Source: Gemmatimonadaceae bacterium (GTDB lineage Bacteria; Gemmatimonadota; Gemmatimonadetes; Gemmatimonadales; Gemmatimonadaceae). Taken from it: a stretch of DNA of 64,000 nucleotides. Below the pieces are notes generated by a model that was given only the letters and a program-made list of their open reading frames with translations, had not been told where the DNA came from and made no database searches. The DNA lies in assembly GCA_035633115.1 (NCBI GenBank), contig DASQFN010000111.1:116311-180310 (forward strand), in the 5' to 3' direction. Both the position numbers and the translations under genes were made by a program. Shown here piece after piece: positions 43,001 through 50,916 of this stretch (position 1 is the first letter of the stretch; each line of letters begins with the position of its first letter).

Positions 43001-43469
43001 CATCTTTGCCCATGTCGATCGCAGCGAAGTAGCCGCCCGGCTCCGACTCAATTACACGTTCACCCCGCGGCTCACTCTCGAGACGTACGCGGAGCCATTT
43101 GCTTCGAGCGGCACTTATCAGGAGTTTGACGAGCTTCCGGCGGCGCGAGCGCGAGAGCTTAGGATCTACGGTGCAGAGGGCACCGGCACGAGCATCCGGA
43201 AAAACGCGGATGGAACGCGGACCGTCACCGCTGACGGTCAGACATTTACGCTGTTCGACCCCGACTTCAACGTTCGGTCGTTCCGGAGCAACGTGGTTTT
43301 CCGGTGGGAGTGGCGTCCCGGCAGCACGATGTTCGTCGTCTGGCAGCAGGACCGGAGTGCAGATCGTGCGGTGCGACTGGTTCGTCCGGGCGACCTGTTC
43401 GACTCCTTCGACGCTTCAGGGGATAACTTCTTCGCTCTCAAGATCAGCTACTGGCTTGCAGTCAGATAA
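40062..43469 (+). CDS. 5'-3' exonuclease fused in frame to a DUF5916 outer-membrane protein
   Basis: A continuous 1135-codon frame holding two normally separate proteins. Residues 1-274 are a complete FEN/Pol-I-type 5'-3' exonuclease: LLDGTYELFRHF (Asp7), VELEADDALA (Glu102, Glu104, Asp106, Asp107), WTPDKDLAQ (Asp131, Asp133), LVGDSADGYPGLAGCGPKT with Asp179 and the helix-3-turn-helix. Residues 275-292 read LVVSVLFLVCLLPSAVSAQ-like sequence, a signal peptide, followed by a DUF5916 protein with an N-terminal CBM9-like domain (VTSSALQLDGRLSENVWRTA) and a C-terminal barrel (DVTINPDFGQVEADPAEVN, FFDERRPFFLEGS, YSRRIG). A CTG at 40869 could start the second protein separately (MAARLVVSVLFLVCLLPSA). 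The fusion, a nested gene, or an assembly fault cannot be separated here. Confidence 0.88.
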   Translation: MIVHLLDGTYELFRHFYGIRRGVKVDPPFGAVVGVLRTVAKMIEEGATHIAVATDHVIESFRNDLWTGYKTGEGIEPVLYSQFIPLEESLVAMGVTTFAMVELEADDALASAAHIAAQDERVEKVCIWTPDKDLAQCVVGERVVQVDRKSGNIRDEQGVRAKFGVAPEFIADYLALVGDSADGYPGLAGCGPKTAISLITRHGHIEDFPAAVLGPNRERVILFKDLATLRTNAPLFRDVDELLWTGATGSFPAVAEKIGDPRLAERIRDLAARLVVSVLFLVCLLPSAVSAQGIEAVRVTSSALQLDGRLSENVWRTAPAARGFLQREPNEGAPAADSTEVRFAYDESALWIGARMYSRKASDIRALVTRRDREGSSEQINISLDTHRDRRTAYTFSVTPAGVPIDYFHGEDFESERNYDYNAVWETETRIDSLGWTAEIRIPFTQLRFNPGDVQDWGVNISRVVPETNEQSYYVLVRRNETGWSSRMASLTGIRGIEPSRRIEILPYVAADSRFLHVTDPADPFAEKRDAGIRAGADLKIGMGPNLTLDVTINPDFGQVEADPAEVNLTAYETFFDERRPFFLEGSQLFGGRGFYYSRRIGAAPPGSADTDYQERLDNTTILGAAKLTGRLPSGLSIGALTAVTGRESVRTYDAASADFGTATIAPMTGYAVASVQQEFGKTRSTFGGTVTMVQRGLDAGSPLSALLVKSAYSAIFDSRLRWAGGMYDARAYIGVTHIRGDSLAILRQQLSSRRYWQRPDASHVEVDPSRRSMSGTIRGLSHSKLSGKHWLWDVDYWEKGPGLEPNDIGAFGSVDDRGGVARIRYRETTPRAWYRSYVVGVGAEGEWSFDGTRTSAEAFAFGNATFRNFWRFSSDFEWAPRSLSDALTRGGPLMGTPKGYRAEIKLQNRAGARNGWGFEVESARDETGGWDRELELSLSYRPGTQWELSFDPSWVRGKTSQQFVTSLGGGPTETFGTRYIFAHVDRSEVAARLRLNYTFTPRLTLETYAEPFASSGTYQEFDELPAARARELRIYGAEGTGTSIRKNADGTRTVTADGQTFTLFDPDFNVRSFRSNVVFRWEWRPGSTMFVVWQQDRSADRAVRLVRPGDLFDSFDASGDNFFALKISYWLAVR

Positions 43470-43557
43470 CACGACTCGCCCGAGGGGGAACGGGAGTTGA
43501 ATGATCGCGCTGGAAGTCGCACCTTCCCATTCCTCATTTCAATGAAGGCCTGAAAGC

Positions 43558-45354
43558 TTGGAACAGGTCCTTACCCGGCAGCAGGGAGAGCTGGTTGCGC
43601 TCGAGCGGAAGCTCGTGCTCCGCGTTCGCGATATACTCGCGAAAGCCGACGGCTCACGCGCCGACCTCGAGCGGCTCGGCTCACTCGTCAACGAGATGGA
43701 CGAGCTGTTCCTGCTCGTCGTGGTGGGCGAGTACAACAGCGGCAAGAGCACGTTCATCAATGCGCTCCTCGGCGACGAGGTGTTCGCCATGGGAGATCTG
43801 CCGACCACACGTACGATCTCCATTCTGCGCTACGGTAAGGCGGGACCGCCGGAATCGCTCGGCGAGAACATGCACCTCTACCAGTATCCGCTGGAGGTCC
43901 TGCGTGACCTCGACATTGTCGACACTCCGGGAACCAACTCCATCGAGCGGATGGAGGAGGCAATCACGCGCGATTTCGTGCCGAGAGCCGATCTGGTGCT
44001 GTTCGTGACCAGCCTGCTCCAACCGTTGACGGCGAGCGAGCTCGACTTCCTCGCTCATATCCGGCAATGGGGAAAGAAGGTCGTCTTCGTCGTGAACGGA
44101 GTGGATCGCCGTAACTCCGATGACCAGGTGAAGCGGGTGCGCGAGTACCTGACGAAGGAAATCGCTGCTCGGCTCGGTGCTTCGTCTCCGACGATCTACT
44201 TCATAAGCGCGCTGCTTGCGCTTCGCGCGAAGCTCGCTGCTAAGTCCGCGACCGATTCGAAGAACCCCTCGGCGCCCGCGCTGGGTGGCGCGCCAATTCC
44301 CGACCCACTCAACGAGTACCCGGCGCTCGAGCGGTACGTCATGGAGACACTTCGTGAGACCGAGCGCGTGCGACTCAAGCTTCTCAGTCCGCTTGGCGTG
44401 TTGCGGCACGTCCTGAAGGTCAACGTTTCTGCGCTCGACACCCGCCTCAAAGTCGTCGACGAAGACTCGCGTGTTCTACGCTCCATTCGCGATCAGCTCG
44501 AGGCTTACACCAAGGAGATGCGAACGGATTCCGAGCGCTACCTCATCGAGGTTCGGAACGTTCTCTACGAGCTCGAGCGGCGAGGGAGGTCATGGTTCGA
44601 GCGGACGATCAGGATTGGAAACGCGAACTTCCTTCGCAACAAGGACGCTGTCGAGAACCGGTTTCGTCTGGAAGTCGTTCAGGAGACTCCGCAGGCGATC
44701 GAGAACGTCGTCCACCGCATGGTTGACTGGACTGTTCAGCGCAACCTCAAGCTCTGGAGCACCGTGTTTGCGGAGCTCGACGCGCATACCGCCCGGCTCC
44801 GTGCATCGGGCGCGCTAGCCGCGCATGGCGACACCGAGTTCCAATACAATAGAGAAGAGCTCTTCGCGAAGCTGCGTGAGCCCGTGGAGCGGCGGCTAAG
44901 CGATTTCGACACCGAGAGGGAGGCGCGGCAGATCACCGAGTCGGTGAAGGAGGCGGTGATGAGCGCCTTCGGCGTGAACGTTCTCGCGATCGGTCTTGGT
45001 GGAATACTCGTCGCCGCTTTTACGACGGCCGCGCTCGACGTGACTGGCGTGCTTACGGCGACTGTATTCGCAATCGCCGGCTGGCTGTTGATTCCCGCGC
45101 GGCGGCGGAAGCTGATAAAGGAATTCGAGACGAAGGTGGAGAAGCTGAACGAGGACCTTGCTGCGTTGTTGAAGGCCAAGTTCGAAGAGCAACTCGGCAA
45201 ATACGAGCGGCAGCTGCTCGAGGTGATCGCTCCTTACGAGAGGTTTCTCGAGACTGAGCGGGCGAAGCTGGAGAGCGGCCTTGCCGAGCTGCGCGAGGCG
45301 GAGCGGGAAGTTACCGCGCTCGAGGAGCGAGTGGGCGCGGCCTTCCCGGAGTAA
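43558..45354 (+). CDS. Bacterial dynamin-like GTPase
   Basis: A 598-residue protein from a TTG at 43558 with AAGG upstream. The GTPase domain is about 50-250: G1 GEYNSGKST at 57-65, switch I around TTRTI at 83-87, G3 DIVDTPGTNS, and G4 VVNGVDRR. A long helical stalk follows (about 280-470 with SPLGVLRHVLKV, LRSIRDQLEAYTKEM, RSWFERTIRIGNANF). There are two hydrophobic segments near 475-525 (FGVNVLAIGLGGILVAAFTTAAL, LTATVFAIAGWLLIPARRRK) that probably insert in the membrane as a paddle, and a coiled coil to the end. Bacterial dynamins remodel membranes or repair damage. It is transcribed alone, 88 bp after the exonuclease-DUF5916 gene. Confidence 0.94.
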   Translation: MEQVLTRQQGELVALERKLVLRVRDILAKADGSRADLERLGSLVNEMDELFLLVVVGEYNSGKSTFINALLGDEVFAMGDLPTTRTISILRYGKAGPPESLGENMHLYQYPLEVLRDLDIVDTPGTNSIERMEEAITRDFVPRADLVLFVTSLLQPLTASELDFLAHIRQWGKKVVFVVNGVDRRNSDDQVKRVREYLTKEIAARLGASSPTIYFISALLALRAKLAAKSATDSKNPSAPALGGAPIPDPLNEYPALERYVMETLRETERVRLKLLSPLGVLRHVLKVNVSALDTRLKVVDEDSRVLRSIRDQLEAYTKEMRTDSERYLIEVRNVLYELERRGRSWFERTIRIGNANFLRNKDAVENRFRLEVVQETPQAIENVVHRMVDWTVQRNLKLWSTVFAELDAHTARLRASGALAAHGDTEFQYNREELFAKLREPVERRLSDFDTEREARQITESVKEAVMSAFGVNVLAIGLGGILVAAFTTAALDVTGVLTATVFAIAGWLLIPARRRKLIKEFETKVEKLNEDLAALLKAKFEEQLGKYERQLLEVIAPYERFLETERAKLESGLAELREAEREVTALEERVGAAFPE

Positions 45355-45357
45355 TCG

Positions 45358-46230
45358 TCAGCGCTGGCGATCGACAATCCTTGCCAGCGCGGTTGATTCA
45401 TCATCCCAATTGTCCCGCGGCTCGGCGGCAAGACGGGCGAATGTCCAGCGCCAGACGCGCTCGTGATCGACCTCGAGTAGATCTGCTACGGACTTGATGG
45501 TTTCGTCCGGTCGCGATCGAAGGCGCTCACGGCAGTTGAGGAGATGCTGCGTGGCGTCGTAGGCTCTGTCTCCGACAAACGGCTTGGGATCGATGACGAG
45601 CCACGGCTCGCGCTCCGCCCTGAGAACATTTCCCGCGTGGAGATCTGTCACAAGCAAGACGTCGGATGCTGCCGCGACTCCCATCTCCTCGAACGTGCGG
45701 AGTCCAGCTCGCACGAGCCCTGCATCGTGCCATCGCGCTTCGTTACGCCTTGTCTCTTCACTCCAATGCGTCAGCATCTCGGAGAGATGACCGAACGTCG
45801 AATTTGACGGAGGCGGTCGCCAGAATCGCCTGAGCAATCCGGCGATGATCACATCCTGTTCAGGCTCAGCCAGGGCTCGCAATGAAGTTCCGGGTATGCA
45901 TCGCTCGAGAAGCATCGCGTTGAGATTCTCATCCGCCTCGAGCAGGTGAACTGTCGGATAGCCCTTCAAGAGCCGCAGTCCCGCAATCTCCTGCTCGCCT
46001 TCGAAATGCGGCATGCCGAGCTTGAGCACGACGGAAGTGCCATCGCGTCGCGTTGCGGGCGCGACCCACGCGCAGCTCACGTCGTCGCCTTCGAAAGGTG
46101 GCGCGATCTTCAGCGACCACCGGGTTGTCAGCTCACCGATCACGCGCGGAATCACGTCGAGCCAAGTCGCGCGTACCGGGGACCTGGCGCATGACGAGGC
46201 GAGATTCGCAGGGATGGAAAACGGGATCAC
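45358..46230 (-). CDS. APH(6)-like aminoglycoside/hydroxyurea phosphotransferase
   Basis: About 290 residues from the GTG at 46230 (MIPFSIPANLASSCARSP). A TTG at 46329 would add 33 unconserved residues. The family pattern WLDVIPRVIGELTTRWSL is followed by SVVLKLGMPHFEGEQEI (ATP-binding Lys), LLEADENLNAMLLERCIPG, a catalytic loop changed to VTDLHAGNVL (Asp-x-x-x-x-Asn kept; His shifted) and WLVIDPKPFVGDRAYDATQ, the metal Asp motif of APH(6) (IDPKP-x-x-G). Typical members inactivate streptomycin by O-6 phosphorylation, but many environmental copies have unknown substrates. It is convergent with the dynamin gene, 3 bp from its stop. Confidence 0.88.
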   Translation of the reverse strand: MIPFSIPANLASSCARSPVRATWLDVIPRVIGELTTRWSLKIAPPFEGDDVSCAWVAPATRRDGTSVVLKLGMPHFEGEQEIAGLRLLKGYPTVHLLEADENLNAMLLERCIPGTSLRALAEPEQDVIIAGLLRRFWRPPPSNSTFGHLSEMLTHWSEETRRNEARWHDAGLVRAGLRTFEEMGVAAASDVLLVTDLHAGNVLRAEREPWLVIDPKPFVGDRAYDATQHLLNCRERLRSRPDETIKSVADLLEVDHERVWRWTFARLAAEPRDNWDDESTALARIVDRQR

Positions 46231-46511
46231 GGTGGTGAAGATATCGGGATGGGTCGGTCGCCCGAATGAGCCAGGATGGGGCGTGACCTGCGTTGGTTCA
46301 CGCAGCTTTTCGATATGTCCACGGAACAAACTCTGGACGAAATCGCGCGGTTGTCCACCCCGGCGTTGCTCTCAAATGCCGGCCAGAGCTATCTTGACGC
46401 GAGGACCAGTTCCTCGGACGCGGGACGTACACACCAGCCCGCACCCTGTGCTGCCGAAGCGGGGCAGCATCTTGGCGCTTGTGGCGTACGCCGTTCTCTC
46501 AACCAGACGCC

Positions 46512-46883
46512 ATGTATCGTACGCCACTCAAACTTGCGTATTTCCTGCTGTTGCTCGGCTGTGACAGCACCGGCCCGAAATCAACGAGCCTACTCTTCGA
46601 TGGGACTGTCACAGAAGCGGCAACCGGAGGTGTGATCGCCAGCGCTGACGTTAGCGTGAGGGACTTTGGTGGCAGCTATGGTCTCGTCGGAAAAGACCTG
46701 CAATCCACCCGCACGAGCTCACAGGGGCGTTACACACTTTCGTATAACGCGTGTGCCGGGTCGCCTGCGCTCGTTGTTTACGCTGTGGGCTACCACCCGA
46801 AGAGCGTCGAGGTCGGATGCAAGGCCGAGAGGCAGGCTGTAGACATCTCCCTGACTCGAGATCCGCTTGCGCCAAGTAACTGA
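46512..46883 (+). CDS. Small lipoprotein with a carboxypeptidase-regulatory-like beta domain
   Basis: 123 residues from the ATG at 46512. Upstream frame to 46479 has no signal. The lipobox LLLLGC follows a short basic-hydrophobic helix (RTPLKLAYFLLLLGC). The mature part, 107 residues, is a transthyretin-like beta domain: FDGTVTEAATGGVIASADVS, SSQGRYTLSYNA and VVYAVGYHPKSVEVGC. The G-x-Y-x-L and G-Y-x-x-K-x-V-x-V spacing is that of CarboxypepD_reg-like domains. It has two extra Cys in the domain (NACAG, VGCKA) that could form a disulfide. No function or partner is assigned. It is convergent with the beta-lactamase-like gene 26 bp away. Confidence 0.8.
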   Translation: MYRTPLKLAYFLLLLGCDSTGPKSTSLLFDGTVTEAATGGVIASADVSVRDFGGSYGLVGKDLQSTRTSSQGRYTLSYNACAGSPALVVYAVGYHPKSVEVGCKAERQAVDISLTRDPLAPSN

Positions 46884-46909
46884 GAGGTACTGACCACGGG
46901 CCGAATGGA

Positions 46910-48739
46910 TCAGCGCCGAATGGCCGGAATAATCACGTTCGGAACGATATCGTCGAGAAACCTCACCCACACTCCGCCGTGACCGTAATTGCCCGCCGTG
47001 AACACAACCGCGAGCTCGAGTTCGGGCACGACCATGAGCGCCTGCCCGCCGTTTCCGGTCGCCGCGTAGGCAGGGTAGGTCCTGTTTCCCGATTTGAGAG
47101 TCCACAAGTGCCACGCATAACCGTCCTGACCAGCCGAAACATTTTCATCCCGATAAGGCCACTCGATATGCTTCGCCGTCGATCGTGTGACCCACGCTTT
47201 CGGGACGATGCGCTTCCCATTCCACATGCCGCCGTCGAGATAGGTCTGGCCGAACTTGAGCAGATCCCGCGGACGCATCCACATGCCGCCGCCGGTGTAT
47301 CCCTCGAACGTCGGCATGAGATTGAAGTAGTACCGGCCGAACTGTAACGGACGCGCGATGGCGCGATCGAAGAACTCAGGCAGCCATGTCTTCGTCGCGG
47401 CAGCGACTCCCGCGCCGACGAGATTCATTCCACCGGAGCAATACGCCCAGTAACTGCCGGGATCGCGCGCCATCGGAAGGTCGAGGACGTACTTCCACCA
47501 GTTCCGCTGAGCCGTCTGGCTTTGCATAGTGCCCTCGTTGCCCGGAGAATCATCCACGTTGTCGTCGCACGCCAGCCCGGAGCTGTGCGTCATCAAATGG
47601 GCGAGGGTGATCCGCGGCTTCCGAGAATCCGAATTCGCGAAGGGTCCGTAGCGGGAGAGCAGCGTCGTGATCGGCGTCTCCGGAGCGACTGGAGCTCCCT
47701 GCATCATCGCGGCGCCGAGCATCACTGAGGCGAAGGTCTTCGCGGCCGATCGCGTGTCATGCGGGCGGTCGCGGTCCCATCCATAGAAATATTCTTCGAG
47801 TACCAGCTTTCCTTTTCGCGCGATGAGCAGCGAATGGATCAGCGGCGCCCGTGGCAGTGTTGGAACCGTGTCGGCGATGCTTTGTACCAGTCGCTCGAGG
47901 CGTGCTTCATCGAACCCCGCATCGCGAGCGCGCGCAACTTTCCAACCGTCCTGCTCGGCAAGTGGGGTGGTGTAGGAGTACTTCAATCCGCGAGGTACCC
48001 GCGGGAAGAGACCGATCGCCTGGTCTGGTGCGCGTCGAGTGAGCGCGAGGACGCGGCCGATCTGCCACCACCACACGACGATCTGATTGTTGATCGTATC
48101 GAGCTTCGCTGCGAACCTCACCACTGGCTTTGCAGTATCGGGCCCCGCGGCGAAAATCACCGAATCACCGACGAGAGCCATCCGGTGCCGGAGTGCGCCA
48201 CCTCGAAGGTTCAGCTCGGGATTGCGAAACGCGCCGACGAGCATGCCGTTGGGCTCTCGCCACACCGACAGATACAGCGAGAAGCGATCATCGACCGGCA
48301 CGACAACAGCGCGCCAGACGTGGCGCTGCTGGAGCTGTAGAGTGAGCGGCGTTGCGAACGGCTGGTCGAGGCCGCCTGGGTCATGTGGTCCAAGCTCCAC
48401 GGTCACGCCGTTGGGCTGAATCCAGAATCCTCTGATCGCCCGCCGATCAGCGGAGAGGACGCCGCGAAACTGTCCGTGGTTTCCGGGAAAGCCGAACCGA
48501 ATGCTGTCGCCGCTTGGTTGAAAGCGTGTCTCGACGCTCGAGATTGTCGCGCTCCAGTTCGATCCGTTACGCCTCACCGTGAGCTCGCCGCGCAGAGCAG
48601 GGCCGAACGTCGTCTCGCTCGCCCAGATGCCGATCAATCGATCGGAGGGTGTCGCCGGAGATTGAGCTGTAGAGGTCGAATGTGCGATCACAACACTTGT
48701 CAGAGCGACGAGGCAGGCAACGACACGAAACGGGGTCAC
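46910..48739 (-). CDS. Beta-lactamase/D-Ala-D-Ala carboxypeptidase-fold serine hydrolase
   Basis: About 609 residues from the GTG at 48739, which overlaps the gntR stop (GTGA). The signal peptide is RVVACLVALTSVVIAHSTSTA. A distinct N-terminal beta-rich domain (about 30-240; WASETTFGPALRGELTVRR, WSATISSVETRF, FGFPGNHGQFRGVLSAD, GFWIQPNGV) precedes the serine-hydrolase domain (about 265-609) with the S-x-x-K motif RSAAKTF, a YCSGG in place of the usual YxN, and HLMTHSSGL plus late YAATGNGGQALMV (HxG-like third motif as GNGG). This is the class C beta-lactamase/EstB fold, most likely an esterase or peptidase. It is co-transcribed with the GntR repressor, so its substrate may be tied to the GntR effector. 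Confidence 0.9.
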   Translation of the reverse strand: MTPFRVVACLVALTSVVIAHSTSTAQSPATPSDRLIGIWASETTFGPALRGELTVRRNGSNWSATISSVETRFQPSGDSIRFGFPGNHGQFRGVLSADRRAIRGFWIQPNGVTVELGPHDPGGLDQPFATPLTLQLQQRHVWRAVVVPVDDRFSLYLSVWREPNGMLVGAFRNPELNLRGGALRHRMALVGDSVIFAAGPDTAKPVVRFAAKLDTINNQIVVWWWQIGRVLALTRRAPDQAIGLFPRVPRGLKYSYTTPLAEQDGWKVARARDAGFDEARLERLVQSIADTVPTLPRAPLIHSLLIARKGKLVLEEYFYGWDRDRPHDTRSAAKTFASVMLGAAMMQGAPVAPETPITTLLSRYGPFANSDSRKPRITLAHLMTHSSGLACDDNVDDSPGNEGTMQSQTAQRNWWKYVLDLPMARDPGSYWAYCSGGMNLVGAGVAAATKTWLPEFFDRAIARPLQFGRYYFNLMPTFEGYTGGGMWMRPRDLLKFGQTYLDGGMWNGKRIVPKAWVTRSTAKHIEWPYRDENVSAGQDGYAWHLWTLKSGNRTYPAYAATGNGGQALMVVPELELAVVFTAGNYGHGGVWVRFLDDIVPNVIIPAIRR

Positions 48740-49419
48740 TTGCGCATTTCCTTCGCGGTCTGAGCATCGCGCGCAACGAGCCATTTCATGATTGGCGCGA
48801 AGCCAATCTCGCAGTTGAGACGAAGCGCGGCGCACGCCCCCTCGAGATCGCGTTTTCGAAGTGCCGACGTGATCGCTTTGTGCTTGGTGATTGATGCGAG
48901 GACATTCCTGCGCTCCCGCATCAGGGCGATCTCGTAACGACGCGTTCGCCGGGCGAACTGCTTGATTAGGTCGACCAGCACCTTGTTGGGACAGGCCGAG
49001 ACGAGCTCGAGGTGCCATTCGTCGTCGAGTCCGATGATCTCATCGGCGTCGCGCGCTTTTTCGATCCTGCGATTGATCTCATCCAGCCGCTTCATTTGTG
49101 CGGGCGATGGCAGTCCGGCGAGTCGCAGCGCCGCGGGGTCGAGGATCGGCCGAATAGTATAGATCTGCTCGAACTCTTCGACAGTAAGAGGGCGCACGAA
49201 ATAGCCGATCCGCGGAAATGCTTCTAACGCCCCCTCGTGGGCAAGCCGGGCCAGCGCTTCGCGGAGCGGCGTGCGGCTGACGCCGAGCTGCTGAGAGAGG
49301 TGGACTTCGTTGATGCGCTCGCCGGCGGGGAGGCTGCCGTCGACGATCATGTTCCGGAGGGCGTCAGCTACGTCATCGCTGATGTTGCCGCGGATTATCC
49401 GGGTAGGGACTGATCTCAT
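48736..49419 (-). CDS. GntR/FadR-family transcriptional regulator
   Basis: About 227 residues from the ATG at 49419, which sits in the operator. The winged HTH is about 15-75 (VADALRNMIVDGSLPAGERI, VHLSQQLGVSRTPLREALARLAHEGAL). The FCD effector domain is about 90-225 with LDDEWHLELVSACPNKVL, RRYEIALMRERRNV and HKAITSALRKRDLEGA (metal-ligand His and Asp positions typical of FCD). It shares a transcript with the downstream serine hydrolase, by overlap. A perfect 16-bp palindrome covers its start, so autoregulation is likely. The effector, probably a carboxylate, is unknown. Confidence 0.93.
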   Translation of the reverse strand: MRSVPTRIIRGNISDDVADALRNMIVDGSLPAGERINEVHLSQQLGVSRTPLREALARLAHEGALEAFPRIGYFVRPLTVEEFEQIYTIRPILDPAALRLAGLPSPAQMKRLDEINRRIEKARDADEIIGLDDEWHLELVSACPNKVLVDLIKQFARRTRRYEIALMRERRNVLASITKHKAITSALRKRDLEGACAALRLNCEIGFAPIMKWLVARDAQTAKEMRK

Positions 49420-49433
49420 ACTGTATACAGTAT
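49418..49433 (-). promoter_or_regulatory. Perfect palindromic GntR operator and promoter over the gntR start
   Basis: ATACTGTATACAGTAT is a perfect 16-bp palindrome that includes the ATG of gntR. On the minus strand a -10-like TATACT (49434-49429) and a -35-like TTGTTG 18 bp upstream place transcription start within a few bases of the start codon, so the mRNA is probably leaderless or nearly so. A GTATAC core is typical of FadR-subfamily operators. Confidence 0.82.
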
Positions 49434-49458
49434 ACAAGTGACTCCACGCGCGCAACAA

Positions 49459-49551
49459 CCTCTAACCGCTCGCCGCTGCCTGCTTGCCGTTACCCGTACC
49501 CGTACCCGTTGGCCGTTGCCCGCTATGCCGTTACGCATTCGCCGCTGCCCG
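49459..49551. repeat. Degenerate CCGTTRCCCG-type low-complexity tract
   Basis: A gene-free tract between the gntR promoter and the permease stop, built of near-repeats of CCGTTACCCG, GCCGTTGCCCGC and CCGCTGCCCGTTATGCG. Units are unequal and give no open frame. It resembles the perfect GCCCGCTG repeat at 22.9 kb in composition, suggesting slippage-derived DNA. Confidence 0.6.
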
Positions 49552-50916
49552 TTATGCGTTTTCCGTCAGCGCGTCCACGACCGACGATGAATCGCGCTGC
49601 CGCGTCAGAAGCAGCAGCGGCAGACCCGCCGCTATCAGTACCACACCCAGGATCGACGGACCCGGTGCGTAGCGGAAGCTCGAGACCGCGATCATCGCTA
49701 CACTTGCCACGAACGCCAGTGGCACGACCGGATAACCCGGCACCGCAAACCCCTTCGGTGCACCGTACCTGCGGCGCAGGATGAACACAGCAGTGACTGC
49801 CGCTCCACTGAAAAGCAGAATCGAGAACCCAGTGTAAGTGACGATCTGCTGGAATGTCCCCGTCAGCACGAGCACGCCGCTCCAGACACTCTGCGCAATC
49901 GCCGCCGATGCCGGCGGTCCATCCTTCTTCGCCGAACCCGCGAACATCGACGGCAACACGCCGTCGCGCGCCATTTCCCTGTAAATGCGCGGCCCGGTGA
50001 TCACCAGTGCGCAAACGCTGCTTGCCATCGCCGCGAGTACCAGCACCATCGTGAGCGCGCCGCCGGCGTTCCCGACAAGCGCACGAGCCGCCGTCGCAAC
50101 GGGAGTCGACGACGCCGCGAGCCCCGCGGGCGACAGCACCCGGATCAACACCATGTTGAGCGCAACGTACAGTAGCGTCACGATCAACGTGCCGAGTATC
50201 AGAGCGCGGGGAATGCTCTTCTGCGGATCACGGAACTCGCCGGCGACATACGCCGCCGCGTTCCATCCGCTGTAAGTAAAGAAAATCGGCACGAGCGCCG
50301 AAAGAGCCATCGCGCTCTTCGCGGAAACAGGTGCGGCGACGCGGCCCGGTGCTCCAAAAAAGCCGACGAATGCCAGCACCGCGAGCCCCACAACAATCAC
50401 AAGCGCGAGCCCGTTCGTCGCCAGGCGACTCGCGCTGACACCGGCGATGCTTATCATCGTGAACAGCGCAATGAGCGCCAGCGCGATGGCCGTCGTCGCC
50501 GAAAGCGTAAGAGTCAGCGGACCAATCGAGAGAGTCCACTCGGCGCTGCGCGCAAACGCCGGCAAAACCCCCGCCACATGTGCCGCAAATCCGACAGCGG
50601 CCGCCGCGATCGCTCCCGAGAACCCCGCGATGAATGAGGTCCAGCCGGAGAGGAACCCGGCTGTTTCGCCGAACGCCTCGCGCAGGTACACGTACTCCGC
50701 CCCACCTCTGGGGAATCGCGTCGCGAGCTCGGCGTAGCACAGCGCCCCGGCAAGCGCGAGCAGGCCTCCGGCGAACCAGAGGGTGACCGTCAACGTCGGA
50801 GTGCCTGCAATGCTCGCGACGTACGACGGCACGGTGAAAATCCCCGCGCCGACCACGCTCGACACTATGAGTGCGGCACCGTCCACAGCGCCGAACCTTC
50901 CCGTCTTTACGGTCAC
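49552..50916 (-). CDS. APC-superfamily amino-acid permease
   Basis: About 454 residues from the GTG at 50916, overlapping the methyltransferase stop (GTGA). There are twelve transmembrane helices. The first signature is DGAALIVSSVVGAGIFTVPS (the GxGIF substrate-binding turn of helix 1), then RFPRGGAEYVYLREAFGETAGF (helix 3), FFTYSGWNAAAYVAGEFRDPQKSIPRAL (helix 6) and GPRIYREMARDGVLP. The pattern is that of LAT/YfnA-like permeases that import or exchange neutral amino acids. Substrate not predictable. Co-transcribed with the upstream secreted methyltransferase, an unusual pairing. Confidence 0.94.
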   Translation of the reverse strand: MTVKTGRFGAVDGAALIVSSVVGAGIFTVPSYVASIAGTPTLTVTLWFAGGLLALAGALCYAELATRFPRGGAEYVYLREAFGETAGFLSGWTSFIAGFSGAIAAAAVGFAAHVAGVLPAFARSAEWTLSIGPLTLTLSATTAIALALIALFTMISIAGVSASRLATNGLALVIVVGLAVLAFVGFFGAPGRVAAPVSAKSAMALSALVPIFFTYSGWNAAAYVAGEFRDPQKSIPRALILGTLIVTLLYVALNMVLIRVLSPAGLAASSTPVATAARALVGNAGGALTMVLVLAAMASSVCALVITGPRIYREMARDGVLPSMFAGSAKKDGPPASAAIAQSVWSGVLVLTGTFQQIVTYTGFSILLFSGAAVTAVFILRRRYGAPKGFAVPGYPVVPLAFVASVAMIAVSSFRYAPGPSILGVVLIAAGLPLLLLTRQRDSSSVVDALTENA

